64,000 bases of DNA, from assembly GCF_030272615.1 (NCBI RefSeq), contig NC_081406.1, positions 164,531,521 through 164,595,520 on the forward strand. Direction: 5' to 3'. This document shows, piece by piece, positions 25,690-38,605 of this stretch. This DNA is from Cryptomeria japonica. Lineage: Eukaryota > Streptophyta > Pinopsida > Cupressales > Cupressaceae. The notes below the pieces were generated by a model. It was given only the letters and a program-made list of their open reading frames with translations, made no database searches and had not been told where the DNA came from. The position numbers and the translations under genes were made by a program. The stretch's first letter is position 1. The number at the start of each line of letters is the position of its first letter.

Positions 25690-26850
25690 TAGCATCTTAA
25701 ACATACCCACACAAGAACACATAATACCAGATATATCATGGAAATCCTAGGAGGGAAAAAACAATGATGAGCAAGTTACTTGGATCTATTGGCCAAATAT
25801 AGCTTCACAAAGAAAATTAATGATTACAATTAGTAATGAAGGTACCAACCTTTAGGAGACTGCAATCCCCTCACCATTACATCAATTTTGGCATCAACCC
25901 AAGAGGGCTGAAATCATCTTGACCAAAGATAATTGTCTTCAATTCACTATATTCCTACCTTGCATTTGATATAAGTCCAAGTCCAATGAGCCACACAACT
26001 TGAGAATCTGTCTAATAACCAAAGCTAAGTGCCAACTGATATCATCTAAAGGTAGGTGCCAACTAACATCATCTAGCTGGTGCTCATTTAGTGAACTCAT
26101 CACAACCTTAGAATCAAATTCACAAATAAACCTTCTCTAGCCACAACATACAAAATGGCAAGAGCCTTTGTAATTATTTCTCTCAAGATCCTTATAGATT
26201 AAAAATAAACTAAAATCTTCGATGTTAAATTCTCCAATGTTGTCACACCTTATGTCACCAATACCAACATGACTAGGATTCCTTAAGAGGAAGCACCTCT
26301 CGAGAAGGAGATAGTAACCCTATACAAAAAAATAAATTATAACAATAATAGTATAAATCATAAAATAAGATTATTGGTCATTTAGAAAAAAATCAAGAAA
26401 TATTAGTAAAATTTACATAATCATTAATTTTCTTATTAAATTAAAGAGAGGTTTATTAATCAGATACCTCCCATTTGAAGAAATCAGGTTTCTTAAGGGA
26501 GAGGAGGAGGAATTATTTCACAATAAAATATAAAAGATCTTAATTTTCACAAGTAGGTTACTTTTCCCAATTCTTCAAAAGTTCTCATGCATGAAGCATT
26601 ATTCATAATTTTACAAGAACTAATTATATTCAAATTATGATGGCTACATGTATTTTCAAGATTTTGTACATTAAACAAATCTAACTTATCAAAGAAATTG
26701 ATTATCTTTTAGATTTCTCTAAAAAAAATGCATGCGCTCAAACAATCTTTCACTTTTTTTTTCTAGATGTTTTTTAAAAAGGAAAATACACTTTCTAGAA
26801 AGAATTATTACTTCTTCAAAGACTAAACAAGACTAAATAAAAATGAAGGG
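25690..26850. other. No recognised gene
   Basis: AT-rich with only chance ORFs; a short phrase, gccaactgatatcatct, is repeated once with changes near 26,030-26,075. Confidence 0.4.
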
Positions 26851-26854
26851 TTTA

Positions 26855-27298
26855 GGGCATGTCCCCATGTTGCTTCTTAGCTTATTTTGGCTAGTAGCAA
26901 CTGCTCAACTTTTTAAGGACCAATTTGTGGAGTAGGTGGCCCATGGATAGTCAAATGGCTACCTATTTTTATGCAATCTTCTTGAATCATTTTATAGATG
27001 AAAATATTGATAATATTTTTTACAAATAAAATTCACAAGAAAAATTCTAGGCAAGTAAATAGGAGACCAAAAAAACATGGTGAAGCCATGTGTCTTTTTT
27101 TCAATAAGCAGCCACTGCTTATTTCTAGCCCCCCTTTTTTGCAAAGCTTATTTTCAATTTTTAAGCAGTTGCTGCTGCACTAAAATAGGGAAAGAGCCCA
27201 ATTTATCCTTTTCCCTTAATTAGAATTTTACATGGGAACACTCCAACTCCTTAAATTAAGCAGAAAATGCTCATAAGTAGTCACATGGGGACATGGGG
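26855..27298. mobile_element. MITE, PIF/Harbinger (Tourist)-like
   Basis: The left end gggcatgtccccatgttgct and the right end (read inward on the minus strand as ccccatgtccccatgtgact) form imperfect terminal inverted repeats of about 23 bp. Both ends abut the trinucleotide TTA, at 26,852-26,854 and 27,299-27,301. A TTA target duplication is typical of PIF/Harbinger elements. Inner inverted motifs (gcagccactgctta and aagcagttgctgctgc) also occur. There is no transposase, so it is non-autonomous at 444 bp. Confidence 0.65.
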
Positions 27299-27316
27299 TT
27301 AGAGAACCTAAATTCT

Positions 27317-27440
27317 CAAAAATGAAATTCATGTCTTTGTTGAACCAAACTCAACTCGCAAAAATGAAATTCATGTCTTTGTTGAACCAAACTTAAACTT
27401 GCAAAAATGAAATTCATATCTCTTTGAATCAAGCTCGTTT
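27317..27440 (+). repeat. Three-copy short tandem repeat
   Basis: The phrase caaaaatgaaattcatgtct recurs three times with spacing of about 42 and 51 bp; the third copy is diverged. Confidence 0.75.
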
Positions 27441-27799
27441 TTGTGCATCAAATCTTCAAGATCTTGCAATCTTGATTCCTACTCCTTCCAAATGAAACCT
27501 CTACATTCTATAAACCTTTGACCAAAAATTTTCACAAAATTAAAACTAATTCATCAAAATTTCTTAAAAACTTACCTCTAACCGAAATTGCTCACCAAAC
27601 TAAAACTAATTCATCTAAATTTCATAAAAATTTGCCTACAAAATTTATTTGACTACAACTAATAAAATTTTATAACTCTTGATACATTTCTTCAACCCCA
27701 TTATATAGAAATTGGGAGAATATTATATTATTTTTAAACTAATTAATATTATTGAAAGTTTCCCAAATTTTTTGAATGAATCGGGTTTTACTAATATTA

Positions 27800-28009
<210 letters not shown>

Positions 28010-28018
28010 GATATATAT

Positions 28019-28094
28019 AATTTCACTTAAAAGGATAAATTCATAGATAAACTCATACTTTGACAAGATTCTAACGATAAGGATAAAATTCAAC
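28019..28094 (+). repeat. Direct repeat flanking AC microsatellite, right copy
   Basis: Near-identical partner of 27,800-27,878. Confidence 0.85.
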
Positions 28095-28192
28095 TTTTAA
28101 TTCCATCAAAATAAATTTGCAAACTTCTAATTAGAATAGTCATTTCCTCCTCTTTGTTTTATTCCTATTTAACTATTTTGGAATTTAACAAA

Positions 28193-28194
<2 letters not shown>

Positions 28195-28288
<94 letters not shown>
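28195..28288. repeat. (AT)n microsatellite
   Basis: About 46 uninterrupted AT units. Confidence 0.97.
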
Positions 28289-28291
<3 letters not shown>

Positions 28292-28843
28292 CATTTCTTT
28301 TTTATGTATGTTTAATTGTTCTTTATCAACTATATTTATATATTAACTAATCTATTGGTTTATTTTATTTTATTTTACTATCTTAACATGATCATATTAA
28401 TAATAACAATAATCATATTAAAAATAATATTAATTATTTCAAATGTCTAAAAAGAAGGTTATGATAAAGACATTAAAAATAAGTTTCTAAAGTTATAGTT
28501 GATGACATATGTACAATCATTGCTAGTGTGTGAAGGGATATCCTTCTCTCAATATTGTAGTCAAATTATAAATATAGGTCATAACACGAACACAAAAAAT
28601 TAAGCCCATGTTGGTACCAAGGGAACAACAATATCAAGATAGGGATAAGTGGCCCTTAAAACATCCTAAGAGAGACAATTATACTCAAGTGGGGTCAACT
28701 TTAAGGTCAAAATTGTAGAATATGATTTATTTTTTATTTGTTGTAGGAAACTTTTTTTCTAGACTCTAGATAGAGAATTCTTATTAAAGATGTTAGGCAT
28801 ATCAAGATTGAAAATGGACCTATTCAACAACACTAAATTTGAA

Positions 28844-28987
<144 letters not shown>

Positions 28988-28989
28988 AT

Positions 28990-31900
28990 CTAGATTCCAA
29001 TTAATTATATAATGTTGTTAGATGATTGGGTAGTATTTGAAAAATATATGAGAAGTCTCATTAGGATTTTTATTTCATAGATTTTGATTTTATTGTTTTT
29101 GTGAAAAAGCGACTATGCAAGTCCTCTCCTTACAAAAAAATCTTATACATTATCTCAAGACATAATTTTGTAAGGAAATCTTGTATTTGATATCAATCGG
29201 TGTAATCTAGCCCAGAGAGTTCAATGAAAAATATCCTACACATAGTAGCCTAAACACTTGTAGAACAATAGATAGAAACAAACAACAAATCCTAAACAAT
29301 TTAAGAAAAATATAATATTTTTTTAATGATTTCTTTAACCAAAGAACTTCAATTTTTCTCTAACTTCCCCTATTTTACCATTTTTTATTTTCTCTTCAAA
29401 TACTTGTAATTTCATCCATATCCCCTAATTTTTCATTACTCTTCTTTCTTGCTTGAATATTCTCCTTTTTTCACAATTTAGGGCATAGTTTTCTCAAGAA
29501 AAATATGCCCACGTGTTTTTCCCAAGTCCTAATGTTTACTAGTATTGGCCCCAAATGACACAATTTATTGGAAAATTATTTCCGTAATTTTATCTCGGAG
29601 TAGGAAACTACTCTAAAAGATTTATCTTTTAAAAGTTTGTAAAATAATAGTGTAACATGTAGCTCCTTGTCTATCTTGATTGATTCTTAACAATCATTTT
29701 AGAAGATTTTATGATTGTTAAATATTTGATGGAAATTCAAAAGTAATACAAAAAACCAAGAAAATTTTGTAACTATTGTAGATGGTGGGAATCTTTTAGA
29801 ATTTAATTTGCATATATCCATGTCATAAAGAATTATCTTTTATAGTACTATTCCATTCCTTATTGACGTTGAAGCTAGTGTTTCTATTTTTAAAGTTAGA
29901 CACCCTTTATTAAATAGAAATGTTGTTGAAGTTAAACAAAATATTATTAGAGATGTTATAGGATGCCATAAAACTTGAGCAATATACTACCAAAAATGTG
30001 TTGTGTTTCTATTTCTACCAAGGTCTATTAACCTTGTCGATCTATCCAAATATGTTATTTCTTAAAAACAATTAATCAAAACCAATTTTATTCTTATCCT
30101 TCTTTATTTTGTATTTCCATTTGCAAGATTTTTTTTGTGAAGCTATATATTTATTTTGATGCTAACAAATTGTAATTTATTTCTAAAATTATTAGAATTG
30201 AAAAAATTCAATAGAAATTAAGATTTAAAATCTAGAGGAATTTTATGTTCAATATATCCCTAAACACAAGTAGTCTTATAATATCCATTATAATACTTAT
30301 ATACATAGGCCAAGGAGACCTAAAAAATGATGAATGGATTACCAAGAATGTGGGTTCAAGATCATGAACAAATTCTTGATCTATAACTAGTCCAAATTGG
30401 ACTCATCCACTATCTTCTAAAAGTAAGTCTTAAAATTGAAAGTAATTCCTTAGTTAACCATTTGATAAGAAAAAGAAAGGTCTAGGTGATTACTAAATGC
30501 TTCACATGGTTGCACTAATTGTTCTTACATACCTTTTACAACTAACTAAAACTAGATTCTCAACGTGATACTCATAATCAACATGGTAATCCCCTACTCA
30601 TTGACTTCTTATAATCATCATAACTCTAATGACATGTTAGAGAGTCATAAATTTGAATCTCAACATTCTCTCTAAATAGGGTGGACATACGTTTTACAAT
30701 ATTCACTAGTAATATAAATAATTCATCAAATTTCAGAGTTGTGAGGTGTACACCAATGTTTTGACATGATGATCCAATTACGGAAAACCTTGTTATACAA
30801 ATGCTACCTCATCATAATTAAACCTCTAAATAACATTTTTATAAAGCGCCAAATCATTATAGAATAAGAAATAAACTAGTTCAAATATGCAACTTTCTTA
30901 GAGCTTAAAGTATACCAAAACATGGAAATTAGGTTAAAAAACTCTAGATTCAAAATATCCCTAGAGAGTGGAATAGAGTGGTTGATTGTTTGACGAAGTG
31001 GGCTTTAGAGCACATTGAATAAATATTTAACCCTTTTCAATAAAAAAAAATATAAAAAGTAGATTTAATTGTATTTTGCATCAGTGTCTTTACCTTTTTT
31101 AACATTAAAGATCAAAATGTGTTGTTTCTACCTTGTCATATGGAGACTATGTTCATGATAATACAACTAGGGAACACCTTGGCATACAAACCTCACCTGT
31201 TCACAATAATTCTTTCAAAATGCAATGCATTAATTATCAAGACAAATTATTGTAAACTAATAAATATGCTATGATGAATTTGAGAGATTCTTTTAGATCA
31301 AAGTACCTAAAACAAGTAAATTTGGTATAACATAATTTTGGATCCAAAATTGACATTAAATTACATGTAATTATATTTTGCATTTACAACTTTGCCTCTT
31401 TTTACATTAAAGAAAAATCAAATGCTCCCACCTCATCCTATGGAGAGTCTACTTTAACCAAGGATTACACTTAGTAACATGGAGAATCAATTACCACAAT
31501 GTGTAGCCTTAGATCTAGAACATCACCAGAAACTAAATCCAAAGTAATTAATAATTATATCATAAAAATGTTTTGAATCTAAACTTATGGTCAAAATTTT
31601 AAAATGTTGGTATGAGTTTAAAATTAGATGTCAAATTCAAATTGTGTTAGGCTAAAATTGATTTTCACATACAGTAGAACCCAACTATAACATTGTCAAT
31701 TTTAGATAGGAAACTATGATTAATGGATACTTTGAATCTAAAGTTGTCTTAGAGCATAAGCACTTCAAATTGATGTAAAATTGCACAAATATAAATGTGA
31801 ATATAAATGTAAATAAAATACATTTCAAATAAAAGAAAATAAAAGAAAATTCATGACATAATATAAACCAATGTGATCAACTATCAATTGAATAAAAGAA

Positions 31901-32890
31901 AAAAAAATAAGACCTAAAAATATCCCATAGTACTTAGAAAATTAGATGGAAAACAAACATAGAAACATTTGTTATTCGAAGATAGAAATGACACATGAAT
32001 CTTCATGAGTGACCCCAACGACACTACTCAACCATGTAAAAGAAAACTACTAGTTGAAAATACAGGTGCCAATAGTCTGAAGAACATTGATCATCAATTA
32101 TGGAAGTTGCCTCCACAAAATTGGAATGCCAAACTAGGGAAACATTACCACCAACAATAGAAACCCCCGATAATGCTGACAAGAGAGAGGCATGACAGGT
32201 CCATTGAAATTGTGTCACCACAAATTGCATGAAGGAGAATTTGAATGTCCTCAAGAAAGTACTTGCAATTGAAAAAGGGCATGCAACTAATGCACACGCA
32301 TGGGACAACTTATTCGACAAAGGTGTGATGAAAAAAATAAAGGTACTACACAACCCTCATGCCATTTTATAATACAATCCATGCATAAAATAAGGCACAT
32401 CAAAATGTGCAAAATCCCTAAAACCATACACAAGAGTGACACTTTATCTTGGTTTGTCTACAAGTAAAGAAGTGCTTAAAAGGAATGATCAAAATGTTAA
32501 AATAGGGTAGAGTTTTTGAAATACATGTAGGAAAACCCAAGAGAATCCATCCATTGCAAACAAAAAGATTCCAAGAGCTATAATGACCAAGTAATCAACC
32601 ATGAAGTGAAAACACAAAATACTAAATAAAATATACCTAGAGCATAATATGAAAAAAATAGCATTATATTTGGATAGGAAACTCTGAAAGATTTTCAATG
32701 ATATGTGAAAGTTAAAAAGAGTCTTTTTGTGCAATATATCGCCTTGAAATCGCAAAACTATAGACTGAATTTGGAGGCCTTGTAAGAAAAAGTGTTGCAT
32801 AATTTGATCAAACAAACTATAGAATCTAGTAGTCCTCTAAACCAAATTTCCAAAGATACCTTGTTTTCCCAATATCAACTTCAGCTAACG
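28990..32890. other. AT-rich stretch, almost nothing recognised
   Basis: Only one weak hint: near 30,970-31,020 the plus strand reads WNRVVDCLTKWALEHIE and is followed by a run of nine A's. This resembles the C-terminal end of a LINE RNase H plus tail, and I would not call it on that alone. Minus-strand ORFs at 32,024-32,353 and 32,489-32,815 show no recognisable domain. Confidence 0.4.
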
Positions 32891-32894
32891 GCTC

Positions 32895-33113
32895 AGTGTT
32901 AGTCATTTCTACTATTTCTTTTTTTGACAATGTGGTAACAACTGCCTTGGATTCTTCTAGGTCCATTTGTTGAGGGTTTGGCTTCCCCATCACTTTCTTG
33001 TTTCCCTTTCTTCCACATCCCATGGATGTCAACATCAAGTAGTAATATTAGTGTAAAGAAAGTGTGAGCACCTAGGTACTAAGGTCAAAATCTATGCTCT
33101 AATATCTATCTAA
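32895..33113 (-). repeat. Extra gypsy leader (PBS and ORF start) outside the 3' LTR
   Basis: This 219-bp piece is homologous to 41,580-41,796, the leader just inside the 5' LTR. It contains a decayed primer-binding site at 33,096-33,106 and the short ORF start MGCGRKGNKKVMGKPNPQQM, which corresponds to MGRRRKGNKKATGKPNPQQM at the other end. A normal 3' LTR should not be followed by leader sequence. It therefore indicates that this LTR is, or recombined with, the 5' LTR of another copy. Confidence 0.7.
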
Positions 33114-36100
33114 TGACAACCCTGGATAGGACTGAAAGTTTGCACATTTATTTTTTAAAGAATATGATAGTAGAAGAGTAATGAACAGTCAAGGCAAAAA
33201 GGAAATAATATTCACTAACTTGTAATTCTCCTAACTCATAAACCTTAGTCTATGCCATAAGGAATTTACAATTTACCAATTGATTAAGTTACAAGAGCAA
33301 TGGAGGGATAATAGATAAGTTTACCTAAATTCATACCATAATTGTCTCTCTGATCATGAAGACTTTTCACTTAAATCTTCCATTTTTCACCTCAAGGGTG
33401 CAATACAAACCCTCCAATATTGATATAATCCCTATCCACACCTCCAATTGGATTTTGTGACCTGTGGTGAGAGAGTAGATACTTAGACCGTGTTTCTAAG
33501 AAAGTGGGTGTGCACCTAAAGACGAGCTACAAAGGGTGCTCTTACCATTATAAAGTAAGGTATCAAAGACATAACACTACTACTTAGTGAAGCTTGGTAT
33601 GTTATCTACTTATGATTCATTAGAATCTCTTCTTCTTGTAGTCCATCAAATGACTAAGCAACCATGGACACCCATCGCCAACATGTTGCTGACCCCAAGA
33701 CCTACATGCTCCTAGCAGAATCTGTCCTATCTATGCGGTACAAATAACAGTCATCCGACATCATATGCTCCTTGAGTATTGTCAATATCGAGCATGGATA
33801 AGCTTATCTCTTTACGATTCATAGGACTTCCATTGGTGATCACCTCACAGATGGAGAAGGGTAGCCTATGAAATGAGGTATACAACATCTACCTATGCCC
33901 TCATAGGGCCCTTACTCCATATGTAGCCGGAAAAGCTAGCACTTGTACCTTTCTTAGTACTTTCCAGAAGAGAGGTTTCTAATTTAGAATAAGTAGGTTC
34001 CAACTCAACTTTAGGTTTAAATTACCCATTTTCATGTTGTTTGACATGAGGGTTTCTTAATCTACTCAATCCTCAAGATGTTTGTTTGTTATTAGACTAG
34101 GAGGATAATCCCTTCATTTAAGAATCCACTAAGGTAGTCAATCCCAAAACAAAACCAATGACGGTTGCTACTACCATTTATGGGCTTTTAAAAGGTAATG
34201 CAGTTCTTCTATGTTATATTACAACAGTGAGTAGGTTCCAAAACATGTTTGAATGATGGACATGCTTGCCAAGAAACACCTTGGTTGGGGATTTTATAGA
34301 ATAAATCCTCCATTTTCAACTTTTGTTGACAACCTGCTCCGACTTGAAACTCAAGGTAGAATCTCCTTACAATTTCATATACACAATTATATAACCACCA
34401 CATGACCAATTATATTTTAACTAATCAAAGTTGATTTAGCAGCTAGTAGTTCATAACATAATAATATCGTTTCAATTACAAAAATCAATGTAGTTTGATG
34501 GGACTCTGTTGTTTGATCTATTTTATTTCAGTTATCTTATTAGTAGGATTTGACACTAACATCAAATGAGATATATTGCTTCTCTAAAATAAATAAATTA
34601 TATGTTTGAATTTTAACATGACCCATCTCTCAAAATTAACACCTCCAAACATTCTTACAACCAATATGTTATTATATCTATCTATTAGCTGATTTGTTAA
34701 ATGCACCTAGCTAGATTCATGGTTGCAGGGAAAGATATGAAAAGCAGAGAGAATCAGTAGCCAATGAAGGGTTTCAAACTAACTTACGAATGGGAGTGCT
34801 CGTATTATAACTAAAGTGTTGTAAATCAGCAAGGTAGGGAATTTAAGAATTTATTTATTTTCTAAGTTAAATACACAAACCTATAACACTTGACATACGC
34901 AACAAAAGTTTAATTACTGATGTTGAAATGTAGATCATTGAACCATAATCGATTATATAAATTTAATTAAAATGATTGACCTGAATTAATGAATTTTTAG
35001 GTTTTCCCAATTGCTTAAACCTACAACTTTCTTCTTTTCTCTCCACCTCTGCTAAAATCTCTCACGTTTTTCTCCTTCCCAGCATAGAATGAAAACTGAT
35101 GATCTCCATTATAATAGGTCGCAGGGGTTTTTAAGCATGCTTGGCAACTCAATTCTTCCTTTTTTGACAATACCTATCTTTGCAAGCTTGAATGCCATAA
35201 CATTTTGCTTGGCAAAGCACTCCCTTTGTCCTCCTTTCAGCTTTCCCATGCATCCAACCATGCTTATTTACTACCGTGTCATGCGTAGCTTCTCCAAAAT
35301 TTATTTTTGTCATGCCCTTCCTACCCATGCATTTTCTTTTCTTTCATACTTTTCTTGTTTTATTTTATTTCCTCCCCTTTATGCATTCAATGATTTTCAT
35401 CATTTATAAACTTAACTAATACTTGTATTTGCACTCCCTTCCATATGGTATAAATTTAATTATTATACATGTTTCTTTTTATTTATTTATATATTTTAAT
35501 TTATGTTTATAATTATATTTAATTTTTATTCATCATTTGATATATATTTATTATATATATTAAATTCATTTAAATATATTTTAGTTATTTATTATTATTT
35601 AATGTCTTTATTTACAAAAGATATAATTAGGATGCTATAAATGTTTACAGACATAATTAGTAAGGACTAATCTGTAGTGATTAAATAAATGTCTAGGGTC
35701 ATAGTATTAAACTGTAGCTTAGACAATTCTCACTAGACTTGCTAATCTTCTTGAAGAGATTATTAATAAATTGAAAATGTTAATTTATCTAGATTGCAAA
35801 AATTTGCATGATTGCAAGGGTTAAACAAAGACCTTGACATGGGAATGGTATTGGACTACTTGCCTATCACCAATGAAACCATAAAATCGATTTCCCATTG
35901 TACCTTGTACCTACAACCAATGACAAACCTCATACAAGTCCACTCACAAATTACTAGTCCGAGTTAGTCTAAACAAAATAAATGCATTAAATTCTAAATA
36001 ACATAATAAAGACAATAACTATATTCCATAATATTAGCATCCAGTTTACAATTGACACATGCACGCACACACACACACACACACATATTTTCCATATATA

Positions 36101-36193
36101 CAAAGTCAAGAACTACACCCTTAGTCCAAATTACATTGGGGCTAGGGTCATGCAAAAGTATTAACATGGTTCTTGGGTGTTATGACTTACTCA
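33114..36193 (-). repeat. 3' LTR of Ty3/gypsy element
   Basis: About 3,080 bp matching 41,797-44,862 in the same orientation along its whole length, with visible substitutions and small indels. On the minus strand it starts TGAGTAAGTCATAACACCC, directly after the purine-rich CCTAAGGGGG (likely polypurine tract, about 36,191-36,202), and ends GGTTGTCA, giving TG...CA termini. The roughly 100-aa plus-strand ORF inside it is also present in the other LTR with changes and is not a gene. Confidence 0.8.
36060..36087. repeat. Short (AC)n run in the 3' LTR
   Basis: About nine AC units. The matching place in the other LTR (about 44,730-44,762) has an interrupted version. Confidence 0.8.
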
Positions 36194-36395
36194 CCCCCTT
36201 AGGGTTAAGACGACTCGACTTAATTAAACAAGTAAGGATATTCTAATTTAATTTCATTTTCATCTTCCCAAGTGGTTCCCTGTTGGCCATATTGATCCCA
36301 AAAAACCTTAACTTGCTAGATGCTTTGATTGTGCAGTTGTAGGTTATGCCTGTCTATAATTTCTAGTGGCTCGAGGTGGATATCTCTGACATCTT

Positions 36396-37600
36396 CTATG
36401 TGTAGTACCTAACAATCAATTGCATGTGTAGGGTCAGCAATATACTTCTTAAGTAATGATACATGGAATACATTATGAATGTGTGAGAGAGAGATGGCAG
36501 AAGAGCCAATTGGTAAGCTACATGACTAATCTTCTCAAGTATCTCAAAAGGTTTTATGAAATGTGGAGCTAGTTTGGCAGCCTTGCCAGATTTTATTGAT
36601 CTATTATAAGGCCTGACACAAAGAAACATCTTGTCACCTATTGAGAATTCTCCTGAGTTCGTTTACCATCTTCATAACTCTTTTGACGGTCTGAAGATTC
36701 CTTTAGTCTTTCCCTTATAATTTTCACTTGATTATCATATTCTTGGACTAGCTTTGGCCCAATGGTTACACGATTTTCTAAGCCATCCCATTATATAGGC
36801 ATTTTACACTTCTTGTTATACAATGCTTCAAATGGTGACATCTGAATGAGAGAATGGTATGAGTTGTTATAAGAAAACTCAGCTAAAGGCAAATACTCCT
36901 CCCACTTAGTGGGTTGACACATGACATACATTCAACTAGCATATCTTCCATAACTTGATTAACTCTTTCTGTTTCACCATTTGTTTGAGGGTGGTAAGTT
37001 ATGCTAAAATTAAGTTTAGTAGCCAAGGTGGTCATAAGAGAGGTCCAAAACCTGGAAGTAAACAACTTATCTTTATCACAGATAATCACCTCAGCCATTC
37101 CGTGTAGTCTAACAACTTCCTTTATGAATTTATTAGCCAAAATTGGGGCATCATCCTTCACATTACCTGATATAAAGTGTGCTACCTTGGTTAGTTTATT
37201 AGCCACTACTAGCATACTATCATGTCAGTTTTGATTTTTGGGAAAACAGATCACAAAATCCATGGAAATTATTGACCATTTTTGCCAAGGAAAATTTTGA
37301 GGATTAAGAGTTCTTGTAAGATGAAAATGTTCTTCTTTAACTCACTAACATTCAGGATATTTGGCAACATAACTAGCTATTTCTCTCTTCATTTTTGGCC
37401 AAAAATAATGTGTTTTTAAATCTGCATACATTTTAGTCACCCTAGGATGTGCTTGATAGGGCACATTATGACCTTCTACAAGAATTTTTAATCTTAAACC
37501 TTCTCCTTTGGGTACATAAATTTGGCGTAGATAACAAAGGATACCATCATTACCCCCATGAGACTCGATTGGATTAATACCTTGTTGTATTTCCAACATT
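36396..37600 (-). pseudogene. Gypsy integrase, decayed
   Basis: The N-terminal zinc-binding part reads HPRVTKMYADLKTHYFWPKM and then YVAKYPEC. Here a Tyr stands where the first Cys of the HHCC site is expected. The core follows with ISMDFVICFPKNQN, ICDKDKLFTSRFWTSL and YHPQTNGETERVNQVMEDML, so the three acidic catalytic positions (D, D, E) are still visible. Stops occur between these blocks, for example after FPKNQN. The tail reads VFWDQYGQQGTTWEDENEIK and YPYLF. A chromodomain is not evident. Confidence 0.85.
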
Positions 37601-37699
37601 ATTTTCTGATAAAAGGGATCCTAAGCTTGCATTTTCTTGATCTTTTTTAGCAATTCAATTCTTAACTGTGTGATTGCAGCTAATTTAGCCCTTCGACTT

Positions 37700-38262
37700 A
37701 AGGCATCAACAACTCAATTTTATTTTCTCTTAATTTAAGAAATATCTATTTCATAGCTGCTTAAGAATTCCAACTAGCCCCTTTATTGTGCATTCAATTA
37801 AGGTTGTGTGAATAGCTATTGCCGTCCTTTATAATTGGTGTTCAACTTGAAGGGTATCCCTACCAAATAGGGTCTCCATACCTTCAAGGAATGCATGATT
37901 GCAACTATATCTAAGTCATTGGTGGGATATTTGAGTTCACAATCCTTCAATTTCCTACTCGAAAGAAATCACATGTCCATTTTGTATAAAACATCCTCCC
38001 GATTCATCTTAAGAAGCATCAGCCCAAACTACAAATTCCTTTTCTAGATCAGGGAATTGTAAGATGGGTGTTGAGGTAAGAGCTTACTTCAACTGTTGGA
38101 AGGCAATACTGCATTTATACATCCATTCAAACTTCTTCCCTTTTCGTTGAAGATAAGTTATAGGGTTAGCTACCATGGAGAAGTTCCATACAAATCTTTG
38201 ATAATACCCAACCAAACCCATGAAGCTTCTTACTTTAGCCACATTCTTAGGAATAGGCCAAT
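37700..38262 (-). pseudogene. Gypsy RT 3' part and RNase H region, decayed
   Basis: The minus strand resumes with MDWPIPKNVAKVRSFMGLVG and YYQRF, the thumb region after the insertion at 38,283-38,526, then PDLEKEFVVWADAS for the start of RNase H. Several stops follow. Confidence 0.75.
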
Positions 38263-38282
38263 CCATGATTGCTTGTATCTTG

Positions 38283-38526
38283 ATAGCTTCTATTTCTGGG
38301 TAAGATTGTGTGTGTTTTTTTGCATCAACATTTTGGATCGCACTTTGTGATTCATCATCAGGATGAAAGAGAGAAACATAAGAATGAAAGTGGATAATTT
38401 TGCAGACGTAGCCAACTAAAAAGAGAGAGGGGGGCAAGAAATAGAGTGAGGTTCCAAAAAAGGACCAAAAGTTGACAAAGAAAGGCTAAAAAAAAGTCAA
38501 CAATGAAAGTGGATTGGCCTATTTTT
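38283..38526 (-). mobile_element. Short Penelope-type insertion with dead hammerhead-like motif
   Basis: About 244 bp interrupting gypsy pol between AKIEAIM and the repeated IQAIMDWPIPKNV. The flanks ccatgattgcttgtatcttg (38,263-38,282) and ccatgattgcttctatcttg (38,527-38,546) are a 20-bp TSD with one mismatch. Its minus-strand end matches the arm ends of the 50-51 kb palindrome: CATCCTGATGATGAATCAC, a changed stem II, CAAAATGTTGATG, then ACACACAATC and CCAGAAA. The upstream end begins with an inverted 13-bp copy of the target flank (aataggccaatcc at 38,252-38,264 against ggattggcctatt at 38,511-38,523), suggesting template switching during insertion. Confidence 0.75.
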
Positions 38527-38605
38527 CCATGATTGCTTCTATCTTGGCTGGATCCACTGTAATTCCTTGGGATGATATAATATTCCCAAGATAATATACC
38601 TTGGG

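Noticed and set aside
30970-31060. LINE RNase H C-terminus plus A-tail
   Set aside because: Only about 17 suggestive residues and an A-run; too little to call.
35089-35409. 106-aa plus-strand ORF, with a relative at 43,806-44,081
   Set aside because: Conserved only because both lie in the gypsy LTRs; antisense to the element.
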